A stretch of 64,000 bases of DNA from Miscanthus floridulus (Eukaryota > Streptophyta > Magnoliopsida > Poales > Poaceae), in contig NC_089595.1 of assembly GCF_019320115.1 (NCBI RefSeq), positions 111,120,461-111,184,460 of the forward strand, read 5' to 3'. This document shows positions 42,554 to 52,379 of this stretch, piece after piece. Made by a program: the position numbers and the translations under genes. Within the stretch, counting starts at the first letter, position 1; each line of letters begins with the position of its first letter. Below the pieces are notes generated by a model. The model was not told the origin of the DNA, did not search any database, and was given only the letters and a program-made list of their open reading frames with translations.

Positions 42554-45500
42554 TCAGTCCCCTCCATCCTCCATGGCCTCAGCTCCCTCATCAGCCACGA
42601 TCTGTGCTGCCGCCGTCATCACTGTCCCACTGTCCAACGACGTTAGCTTCCTCACTGCAGCAATCTGCTCTGGGGAGAGCGGCGTGCCAAAGCTCTTGGC
42701 GAAGGCCTCCAGTGCCTCCTCCCCAATCGGCTCCCCTGGTCCAACCATCTCAAATGCCTTGATGAGGCGGTGTGTTGCGCGCTTGGAGACCGGCACAGAG
42801 CAGATCTTCGCCTGCTGTCTGGTGCTCCTCCTCAAGCCTCCTGTTGCAGTCTGCCCCTTTTTCGCCCTGCCTGTAGCCTTGCTCTTAGGCTGTTGAGGTG
42901 GTGGCGTCTCTAGAATTGGCTGCTCACAGGGAACGAACATGCTGTCGACAATGGAACTCCTGCGCTCCTCCAGTATCAGTTCAGCGACCTGCTCGGTGAT
43001 GCCAGCGGTGACCACCACCTGGCCATCAATCTCCTGCTGCACCCCGGGGCCGAAATGGATGACGTTTCCGAGACCCAGGGCATTAGCCTCCTCGTTCAGC
43101 TCCTGCAGCTTGTCCCACCCCGTGGAAACGAACTCGGTCACCAGAGGACCCCCAGGAGGTGAGAAAGACAGAGGCCTCTGCATTGCCGCAGCACACGCCG
43201 CCATCGCCTCGCCAATCATGGGGTCATAGTCATCATATGGTCGGGCGAGGGCTGGCCAGATGTCACCAGTACACGTCTCCTTGTAGAAGTCCATCATGGG
43301 GTCAGGGTGTCTGGGCGGTGGCGGTGGCGCCCCATGGGCGCTCGGAAGAGCCCCCGCAAGCAGAGTAGAGCCTAGGTCGCCACTCAGTGCTCCACCCGCA
43401 GTCTCATCACATCCGCGCCTCGCCTTCGCCCCAGGGGAACGCGATCTGCGCCGCTCCCAGTCAGAGTCCTCACGGCGCATTGGGTCACCGCCACGGGGCG
43501 AGGGGTGCTCGTCCCGCGAAAGCCGCCTGCCGCGGCCCCCGTCTCCATCTTCCTTGTGCGCTTCGTCGTCGTGCGCGGCGCCACCACCCCAACGCCTGGA
43601 CGCCGGGGGGGAACGGGTGCGCTGCCTGGTACCCCCCGCGTTGTTGCTGGATCCCGCCGGGCGGCGCAGCAGGTTTAAAGCCTGCTTGCCGCGGTCCAGG
43701 AACCCCCGCGGTGGGCGCCGGTCGTCATTGTCATCGTCAGCATCGTCGTCGTGTCGCCGCGTAGGTGCCCGCGGCGGCGGCCTACACGCATCCTGCCTGG
43801 GTCGCGCCTGGAGCCCGTCCATCACGCTCGGGCTCCACTCCATGCTCAGGATCCGTGGGTACGGCTCCTCCTCGGAGGAGACAGGTGATGGAGCCCCGCT
43901 GATGCTAGATGATGGCGTGCGAGTCCGGGGCGGGCTCCAGTCTTCCACGATGTCGAGGTGGATGAGGAGGTTGTGGACCTTGCCGCGCGGCGGCGGCGGC
44001 GTCTCCCTGGGCTGCTGCGCCGCCCCTGCGTTTGTTGGGGTCCATCCCGCACCATGCTCGAAAATGGTCACCGTCTTGGTCCTTGGCAGTTGGTCAGGGA
44101 ACCACATCCATGCCCAGCAGTAGATGATGTCGGAGTCCTGCTGGCGGTAGGTGGCTCGGTCAATGGTGTCGACGAGGCAGGCTTCACCGAGCACTTCCTG
44201 GAGCGCCTCAATGTTCCAGGCGTGTCCAGGTAGATGCTCGATGGCCATGCGTACATGGTACCACCAGGTGGCTTCCCTGCCGTTGGTCTCCTCGCGCCAT
44301 GGGAGAATCTTGAAGTCGACTCCCATGACCCGGATGCCGCCGACCCTCAGCGCTAGCGTCCTGTGGTGCGAGTGCTTGAAAACGATCCTGAAATCCTCCG
44401 GGTGGTGGCGCGTCGTGCGCATCTCGCAGGGCGGCATGCGAACACAGCCCGCAAGGATTCTGGTGACGTCGCCGATGCAGGTGTCGATGTGCTGCGTCTT
44501 GTCGCGTGCCTCCAGCACCACGGCCTTGGTACGCAGCCTGGTGGCCTCCTGGGTCATGGTGACCGAGGTGAGCAGCACTGCGCTGCCCGCGGTTGGGCGG
44601 TTCTCCGGCATCCCCGGATACCAGGCCATCGTCGAGCCTTTGTCCAAGGTCGTAGCGGCGCCGCGCTCCACTGGTCCAGTAGCCGGTGGTTCACCCTCCC
44701 GCCGTTGGAGGGCAGGGAAGACAATGCGGCTGCGCAGGTCCGGCTTCTGGAAGTGTAGGCGGGATTTGGCTGGTGGCTTTTGGAATTTGAGGCGAGAGTG
44801 GATTGGTGGACGGTGAAGGCCTGTTTTCTTCTCCGGGCAGTGCTTGGCTAGGTGGCCATTGCGGCGGCACGCCAAGCACTTCAGGGGATCTCTACAGTCG
44901 GCTAACTTGTGGTCTCTGCCCAGGCATCTGAAGCAGCGACCGACGAAGGAGGTTTTATAGCCCGCCGGTGGCGCTGGTTCGCCGGAGAGGCGCAGAGGGC
45001 GCCATATGGTGCGTGGCCTCTGATGATGGTGACGCGACGGAGCATTAACCCGAGCAGCTGTAGGGCGCGAGCGCACTGCATCGGAGTAACTTCGCGGCGC
45101 ACCTCGAATCGGCCTATTCGGCGCCTCGGGCCGGCAGAGTTCAGAAGCAATATGCCTTTTGGGATGGGATTGCTCGATTACCTGGATCATGGGGTGGTTG
45201 TGCGTCGCCGTGGTCGTCGCCCACGCGGCGGAGGAGTTATCCTCTGCGCGCTCAGCAGAGCCATTGATGCCCGTACGGGCGCCCTCCGCGTGCAGCGACC
45301 GGCGTTCCGTCCCCCGCTCGCCATTGATGATGTCCGTCTCCATCAGGTCCTGTCCCGCAGGTGGAGGTCGCGTGCCTGAGGGATCCGGAGGAGGGTCTTG
45401 ACTCGCGCCGGATTTTAGACACGCCCCATCCCCTGCCGGTTCCTTTGGCTCCGGCAGCGGCAGGTCTGGGCAGGGCGCAGAGCCGGCTTGCCGCATTGGT

Positions 45501-45826
45501 GATTCCAGCTTCTCCGGGGATTGCAGCACGGCAGCGTGAAGATTGCCCTTCCGGTCCGGGAGGGGAGCAGCGGCAACAGTATCAGCGCCCGCGCAAGCTG
45601 GCGCAGTAATGGCGTCTGCGACCTCAGCTGCATAGGCCGGCTCCTCCCCGCCTGCGACTTTCTCCGCGGATGATAGCTCGTCGTCTGGGCACGCTGGATC
45701 TGGATCTTGAAGCCTTCTCGCAGCAGAGAGGTGGCCAAACGCGCCGTCCTCGTCGTGGATTGATCCCCAATCCAGCAGCTCCGGGGCGACCCCCTCGCCG
45801 AGCGGCAGCGGCCCCGATGCCGGCAT
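42554..45826 (-). CDS. LINE ORF1: zinc-knuckle RNA-binding protein
   Basis: 1,090 residues from the first ATG of the frame (45826); the frame is open about 30 codons further, so a non-ATG or lost upstream start is possible. The N-terminal third is acidic and proline-rich. Two CCHC knuckles lie at residues about 295-330 (C-F-R-C-L-G-R-D-H-K-L-A-D-C and C-L-A-C-R-R-N-G-H-L-A-K-H-C). An RRM-like/DUF4283-type domain spans about 420-600, with V-R-M-A-I-E-H-L-P-G-H-A-W-N. Then comes a long charged R/D/P-rich region, and a C-terminal segment with L-R-R-S-T-R-Q-Q. ORF1 proteins bind and package LINE RNA. The length is large for the class, mostly because of low-complexity stretches. It shares its domain order with the dead copy at 25353-28272. 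Confidence 0.85.
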   Translation of the reverse strand: MPASGPLPLGEGVAPELLDWGSIHDEDGAFGHLSAARRLQDPDPACPDDELSSAEKVAGGEEPAYAAEVADAITAPACAGADTVAAAPLPDRKGNLHAAVLQSPEKLESPMRQAGSAPCPDLPLPEPKEPAGDGACLKSGASQDPPPDPSGTRPPPAGQDLMETDIINGERGTERRSLHAEGARTGINGSAERAEDNSSAAWATTTATHNHPMIQVIEQSHPKRHIASELCRPEAPNRPIRGAPRSYSDAVRSRPTAARVNAPSRHHHQRPRTIWRPLRLSGEPAPPAGYKTSFVGRCFRCLGRDHKLADCRDPLKCLACRRNGHLAKHCPEKKTGLHRPPIHSRLKFQKPPAKSRLHFQKPDLRSRIVFPALQRREGEPPATGPVERGAATTLDKGSTMAWYPGMPENRPTAGSAVLLTSVTMTQEATRLRTKAVVLEARDKTQHIDTCIGDVTRILAGCVRMPPCEMRTTRHHPEDFRIVFKHSHHRTLALRVGGIRVMGVDFKILPWREETNGREATWWYHVRMAIEHLPGHAWNIEALQEVLGEACLVDTIDRATYRQQDSDIIYCWAWMWFPDQLPRTKTVTIFEHGAGWTPTNAGAAQQPRETPPPPRGKVHNLLIHLDIVEDWSPPRTRTPSSSISGAPSPVSSEEEPYPRILSMEWSPSVMDGLQARPRQDACRPPPRAPTRRHDDDADDDNDDRRPPRGFLDRGKQALNLLRRPAGSSNNAGGTRQRTRSPPASRRWGGGAAHDDEAHKEDGDGGRGRRLSRDEHPSPRGGDPMRREDSDWERRRSRSPGAKARRGCDETAGGALSGDLGSTLLAGALPSAHGAPPPPPRHPDPMMDFYKETCTGDIWPALARPYDDYDPMIGEAMAACAAAMQRPLSFSPPGGPLVTEFVSTGWDKLQELNEEANALGLGNVIHFGPGVQQEIDGQVVVTAGITEQVAELILEERRSSIVDSMFVPCEQPILETPPPQQPKSKATGRAKKGQTATGGLRRSTRQQAKICSVPVSKRATHRLIKAFEMVGPGEPIGEEALEAFAKSFGTPLSPEQIAAVRKLTSLDSGTVMTAAAQIVADEGAEAMEDGGD

Positions 45827-45956
45827 GGAGGGGACCCCCACCGTTGGGGTCGAGGCACCAGGCGTCCGCCCGCCGGTGGGCACCCAGCTCCGCTCCGCTC
45901 TCCGCCTCCTCACCACACGGCGTTGGCTTTTGATTGGGAGTTTACAATATAATTTT

Positions 45957-46105
45957 AGAAACCATCAATATAATAGTTATATTATATATAATTGCAACGC
46001 ATTTTGTCTATTTTTCTTTGTTTCTATAGTGTTGCCATATCGATTAGATCCTTCTTGAGTTTCCTATGTGTTGGCCGAGCTTTGATAGTGGAATTTCTAT
46101 GAAGC
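45957..46105. other. Short AT-rich gap
   Basis: The continuation of the LINE's target site, up to the first Copia LTR. No feature recognised. Confidence 0.5.
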
Positions 46106-46130
46106 TGAAAGTCCTATGTTTGGTTTTGGC

Positions 46131-47579
46131 CAGTGGCGAAGCCACGTTCAACCGTCGGGTCCGACGACACCGATGACTTGGCTGTAACCCCTTATAGCCA
46201 TCAATTTTTGGCTGGCTACAACCCCGCTAAAATTTTGGTGAGACCCCAGTGGCCCAGCAGCAGCAGCAATCTGCAGTCCGGAGTCCATCTACTCAGCCCA
46301 GCAACAGCAGTCCGCAACCCATCTACTCAAGGCCACATACGTGAATTGGAGAAGGCCATTAGGCCAAACGTTGTTGCCAGCTTGCTTCCGATCCAGGCAT
46401 CCAGCGTCAGGTGCGCACCCTTTCAGCTCCATATCTGACGCATCACAAATCTCCTGCAGCCGGCGTCGCCCCTACCCGCTGGCCGGCGCTAAGCCGCCGC
46501 TCGTTCTCTGATCTCAAGTTCTCCCGATGTCCTACTTTCCCTAGCATCTAGACAAGACAAGGCACCCATCAAATACCCAATTATGCAGTTTGCAATTAAC
46601 GATCAAGTCTAAATTTTGAGGTCTTAGTTTTTGTTTTCCAGCTATACAATACAAACCGAACTCAGATTCTCAGAAAGCATTAGTCAAGAATGTTGTCTTT
46701 CATTCTAGCAAGATGTCAGGTATCTATCTATCTAGTATTAAATGTGTCAATGTACGCATACCTGCTATTTGCTTTAGTTTTTTTTATTTTGTGACTAATT
46801 TAGTAATTTGATAGGCAATCGGAGCACTTTGGAAGGATTTCTTAAAAGGAAATTACCCCCAACAAGTGATAACGAGAATAATCATTGAGACACTTCAAGA
46901 ATAAGAAGAGTTGGCTGTGCTGTTTGGCTGTTACGTTTCATAGCTGATTTCGGATGATTTAATAGTATTATGTGTGAGAGAATAAGTTGAAGTACGGCTG
47001 ATAAGTTCAAGTGAATATTAGTGGAGTTGGCTAAGTCATATCCTGATGACTTTAACTCAACACAACTTAAGGATCTTCAATGAGAGCTTAATATTTACAT
47101 CGACAATATGCGAGCTGATGAAAGATTTCCCAACTTGAACAGTATTTCTGAGCTTGCTAGGTTGATGGTGGGTACAAAAAACATTTGGCTTTTCCTTTGG
47201 TTTATCGGCTTCTCAAGCTATTACTAGTTCTTCCTGTGGAGAGGTGCTTTTTAGCAATGAAAATTATGAAGACAATACTGAGAAATCGTATTGGAGATGG
47301 ATTTATGAATGATTGTATCATATGCTTCGTGGAACCAGGATTTCTATCCACAATTCCAATCGAAGATGTGATAGTTCGCTTTCATAAGATGGAGGATCGT
47401 AGTCATAGAGGCAAACTGTAAGAGGTAACTACTCTTGTGAAACCTTATTTTGTCACAATATGCATTGTTATTTTGTCAATTTGATGTTATGCATGGTATT
47501 ATATTATCGGATTCTATAAATGAGGACTTAGTACTGTAAGTACCGACCCCGGTAACCATTTATCCTGGCTTCGCCCCTA
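46131..47579 (+). mobile_element. hAT-type DNA transposon, decayed
   Basis: Terminal repeats CAGTGGCGAAGCCA (left) and, on the other strand, TAGGGGCGAAGCCA (right) are flanked by a perfect 8-bp duplication GTTTTGGC (46123-46130 and 47580-47587). Length 1,449 bases, internally deleted. Only the end of a transposase gene remains. Confidence 0.88.
47185..47421 (+). pseudogene. hAT transposase C-terminal dimerisation fragment
   Basis: The open frame matches the C-terminal hAT dimerisation region: L-P-V-E-R-C-F-L-A-M-K-I-M-K-T aligns with the family's P-V-S-x-A-x-x-E-R-x-F-S-A-M/L-K-x-x-K-T signature, then R-N-R-I-G-D-G-F-M-N-D-C. Upstream bases (47040-47180) continue the homology in broken frames (E-L-A-R-L-M-V). 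The zinc-finger and catalytic parts are missing, so this is a relic. Confidence 0.75.
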
Positions 47580-48234
47580 GTTTTGGCTAATTGAGACAAT
47601 GAAGTGGACTAACCTTATGCTCTAGTGTTGTTTATGAGATAGCAAGGATGGCACTCAAGGTGATGGAGGTGGCCACATTTGATGATCAAGTGCTCCAAAC
47701 TTAGAAAAGAAGAAAGAGAAAAACAAAATGCAAGGGCTCAAGGCAAAGGTATAAGCTAGGGCATTTTGTTTTGTCGATCAAGACGTAATAGAGTGTGTGA
47801 TCGGGTCTAGGATAGATAGTCGTACTATAAAGAGAGGAACTCGAAGCGAAATATAGTTGTCTAAGTTCCACTAGGTGAACGAACTCCTTGCATGTGCTTT
47901 AGGACCTAGTGAGCTAATGAAAACCCTGTGAAAATGCTTTGGAAAATGCTAACTCACGTACATAAGTTATGGTTGATCTTGGAGCTAGCACATTTGCACA
48001 AGGGGTGAAGGAAAAGATCAAAGAGGAACTCTGCAGGGCATCGGACGGAGAAAAGGATAGGTGTCGGACCAAATGGCCCTTGGGTCCGACGGTCTACCCT
48101 AACCGCGTAGAGAAGGCAGAGAGCAGCGCAAGTGTCGGACCGTCGCGTGGGGTGCCGTCGGACTAGACCCTGGCACTATTCATTATTCGAGGCTTGGTCA
48201 ATAGAGAAGGTGCGCAGAAATAGGGGCGTCGGAC

Positions 48235-48771
48235 TGAAAGGTCCTTGTTTGGTTTTGGTAATTGAGTGACAATCTAGGTGGACTAATAAGTGTTTATGTT
48301 GAGATACACAGGTGATTAGTCTATAGGTACACTTGTGTGAACAACTTGAGCCATGGTGGTGGAGCGGCTTGGACTTGTTGCAAAGCTCAACTAGTTGTGT
48401 GAGGGAGCTCACAGCATATGAGACATGACATGAAGTTAGGTGGCTAGGTGGAGAAGATCAAGACATGGCTTGGCGTCGATGGACCGGTTGCAAGTGTGAA
48501 GGGCAAGTCGGAGGCTTTGGAACGACGCATTGCACGTGGTAGAGAAGCTTGAGCAAAGACTTGGCGCCGATGGACAAGGGCAATGGTGAAGAGCAAGTGG
48601 AGTTGTGATCGATGAACCAATAATGCCACATAATGATATGAAGTGGGTCATATCATTCATTAAAGATCAAGCCAAGTGTTGATTCGTGTTGTTAATCAAA
48701 AGGCTTGATGAAGGTTGGTGCTTGTGTGGAATCATCATTGGAGTAGATGGAATGGAATACGCAAGGCAAAG
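48235..48771 (+). repeat. Family A Copia LTR, left piece
   Basis: TGAAAGGTCCTTGTTTGG start, aligned with 28273 onward through CACAGGTGATTAGTC and GGATGGACCGG-like landmarks to AAGGCAAAG, where a minus-strand Copia element is inserted. The LTR resumes at about 56485. Confidence 0.75.
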
Positions 48772-50585
48772 TGAAGGACCAAAAATGGCGACCGGAGGAG
48801 GGGTAAATGGGAGCCTCAAATTTCTTTCGAAATATTTAGCCGTTGTCCCAAAATCACCACCAAACACGCAAAGCAATCACCATGATGTCCACGACCCAAA
48901 TGAGTGAGTGGATGTTCCTTAGGAATACAGTAGGACACCACAAAAGCAAACCGAGAACGAACCGGACGCAAAACAGCAAAAAACCACGCGCAGGTCCTCA
49001 TACTGGACATGTTCGAGGGTTGCACCGGACATGTCCAAAAAACACGCAGAGAACCAGAGAAAACCTCAATCACAGTTCATACCGGACGTGTCCGGTGTGC
49101 ATACTGGACGTGTCCAGTTTGAACTGGACAGCACAGAGCGACCTTGGAAGAAAAATCTAAAACCCTATCAAACGGTGTCCAAAAATTATGAAATTTGAAA
49201 CATTGCTTCTAGACACATTGAGGTAGTTCTCCACCGAATTTCTGCTCCAAACTCGAAAGTTTGTCCTATCGGACATGTCTGGTATTCACACCAGACATGT
49301 CTTGTATGTACGAGCAGATTTGAGGAAATTTCTATTCAAAGCCCGAAACTCGACCAAATCAACTCGGATCGACTTGAAACTTTATAGGGATGTTCCTGGG
49401 AGTGTTGAGAAGATATCTTCAAGACATCGACACTGAAATCCAAGCAAATCTCATTCTATCTCAAAATCCATCATGAAGGGTGGGGTTTTCTCAAAATTCC
49501 TCAAATGGATGGATTTTCGTGCTCGAGTTGAATCTACCAAAACCGGTTGGTGGGAATGATTCTCAGATGTCCTTGCACGTTTTGATCAAACCCAAAAGCC
49601 CCCAAAAGCTCGGATTCAAAGAAATCACCCAAATCAATAGAAGGGGGATACCGAGAGAGGAAGAACACCAAAACCAAATCAAAACAAAATTGACTCAGAT
49701 CTTGAGGCCATGAGGACACGAGGAGGTTAAGGCCTAAATTCCCACTTAGATCATGTCTACAAGATTTGGTTTACACAGATGAATGATTTGGCTAAATCAT
49801 CTGCGGATCACTACAGTAGTCTAGAGACAGGGAAACCCTAACAAGGATGAAAGAAATGACTGAATGGAGAGATGGGTTGGAGTGGAGGTAGCCCCATCTT
49901 ATTTATAGGCATATTACACAATTCCACTAATGCTCCTAGATATTTTGAGCCGAACCACTTGACCCGAGGGTGTAATGGTCCAACTCTTTTTCTGTCGATC
50001 GGACGGCGACGCTTCCTTCATAGATTTGCTTTGCCTTGATGCAACCTCCGTGATTCCGCCACATGCCACCGCCGTTCCTCCTCGGAACCTCCGACCAGGT
50101 TTTGAGGCCCAAACCCGAAAATCGTCCACCGGTGGTTTTGCGGCCCAAACCACCAAACCACCCGCGAGTAGCATACTCCATACGCGTCTCCCGCAACTCG
50201 ACGCATGTCACCTCGTCCTTGACCGCCCAGCCACCAAGTCTTCTAGAGCCTCCGCTCGACTTGCACGTCTGCCGTCTTGACTCGGTCAACACGGTCACTC
50301 CTCCATGTACACTTGCGCTTATCGATGTCCCCAGATGTCAGCCACCGTGGCTAGTCACCCGGCCTCCTGGTCCCTCGGTCCAAGCCTCACGTTCATCCTT
50401 CATCGCTCCCAGTCCATCAGCACGGCATGTCCCTATTTGACCTTCACCTCACCGTCGACCACCACCTCTGAGCTCCACACCTGTGCACCACAAGCCAAGA
50501 GACATGCTGCACAACACACTCACGCCACGGTTAGTCCATAAACTCAACCCAAAGTGCTACTCGTTGATAATCACTCATCACAACA
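48772..50585 (-). repeat. 3' LTR of the family B Copia element
   Basis: On the minus strand it runs from TGTTGTGATGAG to GGTCCTTCA, 1,814 bases, with a TATA box at 49900-49907. In its transcribed part (49000-49310) it carries repeated GGACATGTCC/GGACGTGTCC words. Confidence 0.75.
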
Positions 50586-52379
50586 TTGAACCACAAGGGC
50601 ACATATCAACCTTGTGTTCGCAATCTCCCCCTTGATGAGTGCATTCTCAACACGAACACATGATAGCTGAGATAAAGAAGCAGAAGAAGGGGAAGGAAGA
50701 AAAGAGCTCACTTAAGTGACCAGAAGCCAATGAAAAGCCAAAAAAAGGGTCATTTGAAGTAAGCAAAATTTGCAAAACTTGGTCCCCAACGGCTCGACGC
50801 AACCAAGTAAAACACAGCTAGTCCTCAAGAAGAGGCAGAAAGGGCTCAACACCACTAGCAAAGCTCAAAACTGAACACACTAAAACCTGAAACACTGCTA
50901 GTCCCTCTAGAAGAGGCAAAGGCTCAACACAATTAGCAAAAGCAATTCAAAACCAAATCAGGCTCAAATATGGAACCCCCCTGAACAAATGCAATCTCAC
51001 AAATGTATACACTCTCAACATTCTCCCCCTTGATGTGTGGAACAATTCTCCCCCTTGTTGACACATGTACTTATCAAGCTAAAAGCCCAAAGACTACAAC
51101 TCCCCCTCAGAAAATGCTATGAATGAAAAGAATGCATAAAATGTAGAAGCTTCAGAAGTATAACAATCAGAGTGAAAAGATGCTCTAGCTGGTGATGTTA
51201 TGTGTGTATAGCAACAAATACAAGTGCTAGCAGATGCTCAAACTGATCAAGTGAAACAAAATATGGCAGTTAAGCATTTTTTATCAAGTTTAAGAAATTC
51301 AAGAGCAAGTTCACCACTGAAAGCAGCACCTAGCAGGTATAAGTAGGAAATCAACCTAGTGCTAACAAGTGTATACAAGGTGAACTACCCCAAACATCGG
51401 TCAATCAACATGCCAAAGATGAACCAAAGACTTGTGTTTTCATCAAATTTTTATTTTATCAGAGTTCACAACTTAACACAAGAATTAGTCGAAGCATGTA
51501 ATTGTGAGAGGTTATCGGTATTGTCACGCCTTACTTTTCAACCATGCGGAGCCTATGTTAGAGACAATCAGGAGCTCAAGGCAATGGTTTCGGTCATCCA
51601 CTACAAGGCTCAGGTTCATCCTAAGTGCAATAGGAAGCCATCCCGGTACCTTGAGGTGGGACAGTACAGACCCATCTTGATCTTTTCAATTCACTTTAAC
51701 TTGGATTCAAATTTTAGCACAAGTATTTTAGAGTTAATCCAAGGAAGTGAATGACACAAAGCAAGAGACATAACAACCTAGCATATAAGTGATAGCAAAA
51801 GGGATCTCAACAAGTCCTACACATGCTAGTTGCCAATCTTAGCGGTGAACAAATTTGTAGATTTTAGCAAGTGGTTAATCATGTTCACAAGTTGTAAAAC
51901 AAGCTTAGCTCATAACATGTATCAAGTGATCAAAGAGAGCCTAAGCTACAAGCACCATCATATACGCACAGAACATACCAAAGAGAACATAATTTCATTC
52001 TAACATCTATAGTCATGAAGCTCTAAAATGCTCTATCATACATGATGCTATGAAATACAATATGATACAAAAGCCAAAAACAAAGCTATGCTACAAAAGA
52101 AACCAAAACTACTATACAACATCTAAAAGTTTCCCTCCTCTGAAAAGGGAAACAAACACCCAACTCCCCTTGCAAGCGGGCAAAAGCAGCTTGATCAAGT
52201 GGTTTGGTTAGGATATCAGCAAGCTAGTTTTGGGTGTCAACATGGCGCAAATCTATGTCTCCTTTCTCATAATGATCACGCAAGAAGTGAAAGCGCACAT
52301 CTATGTGTTTGGTATTGGAGCAGAGAATTGGGTTTTTGGCTACACTAATGGCACTCGTGCTATCACAAAGCAAGGGCAC
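50586..52379 (-). other. 3' non-coding region of the family B element
   Basis: Repeated polypurine-like phrases (CTCCCCCTTGATG near 50624, CTCCCCCTTGATGTGTGG near 51023, CTCCCCCTTGTTGACAC near 51048) and AT-rich DNA. Long 3' regions with multiple such tracts are typical of SIRE/Maximus Copia elements. The + strand frame 51359-51754 has no recognisable domain. Confidence 0.6.

Larger units (their letters stand above)
38520..45941 (-). mobile_element. Apparently full-length L1-type LINE with two open ORFs (LINE B)
   Basis: The 15-bp sequence TTACAATATAATTTT occurs exactly at 38505-38519 and 45942-45956, the target duplication. The element starts (minus strand) with a 5' leader of about 115 bases, then ORF1, a 300-base spacer, ORF2, about 130 bases of 3' UTR and a short poly(A), seen as T at 38516-38525. 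Both ORFs are uninterrupted. Length 7.4 kb. ORF2 ends after the zinc-finger region and has no RNase H, unlike the LINE fragment at 5438-6760. An intact structure with a perfect target duplication indicates recent insertion. Confidence 0.92.
46106..48234 (+). repeat. Copia LTR fragment, family C, split by a hAT element
   Basis: Starts TGAAAGTCCTATGTTTGGTTTTGGC, is interrupted at 46131-47579, then continues TAATTGAGACAATGAAGTGGACTAACC. The sequence parallels the LTR at 57764-59713 (shared GATCAAGTGCTCCA, AGGCAAAGGTATAA, TGCTAACTCACGT landmarks). It stops at 48234, where a family A LTR begins. TCGGAC/GTCCGA words cluster at 48038-48235. Confidence 0.7.

Noticed and set aside
51359..51754. 131-residue + strand ORF in the Copia 3' region
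   Set aside because: Antisense to the element, no domain, AT-rich chance frame.
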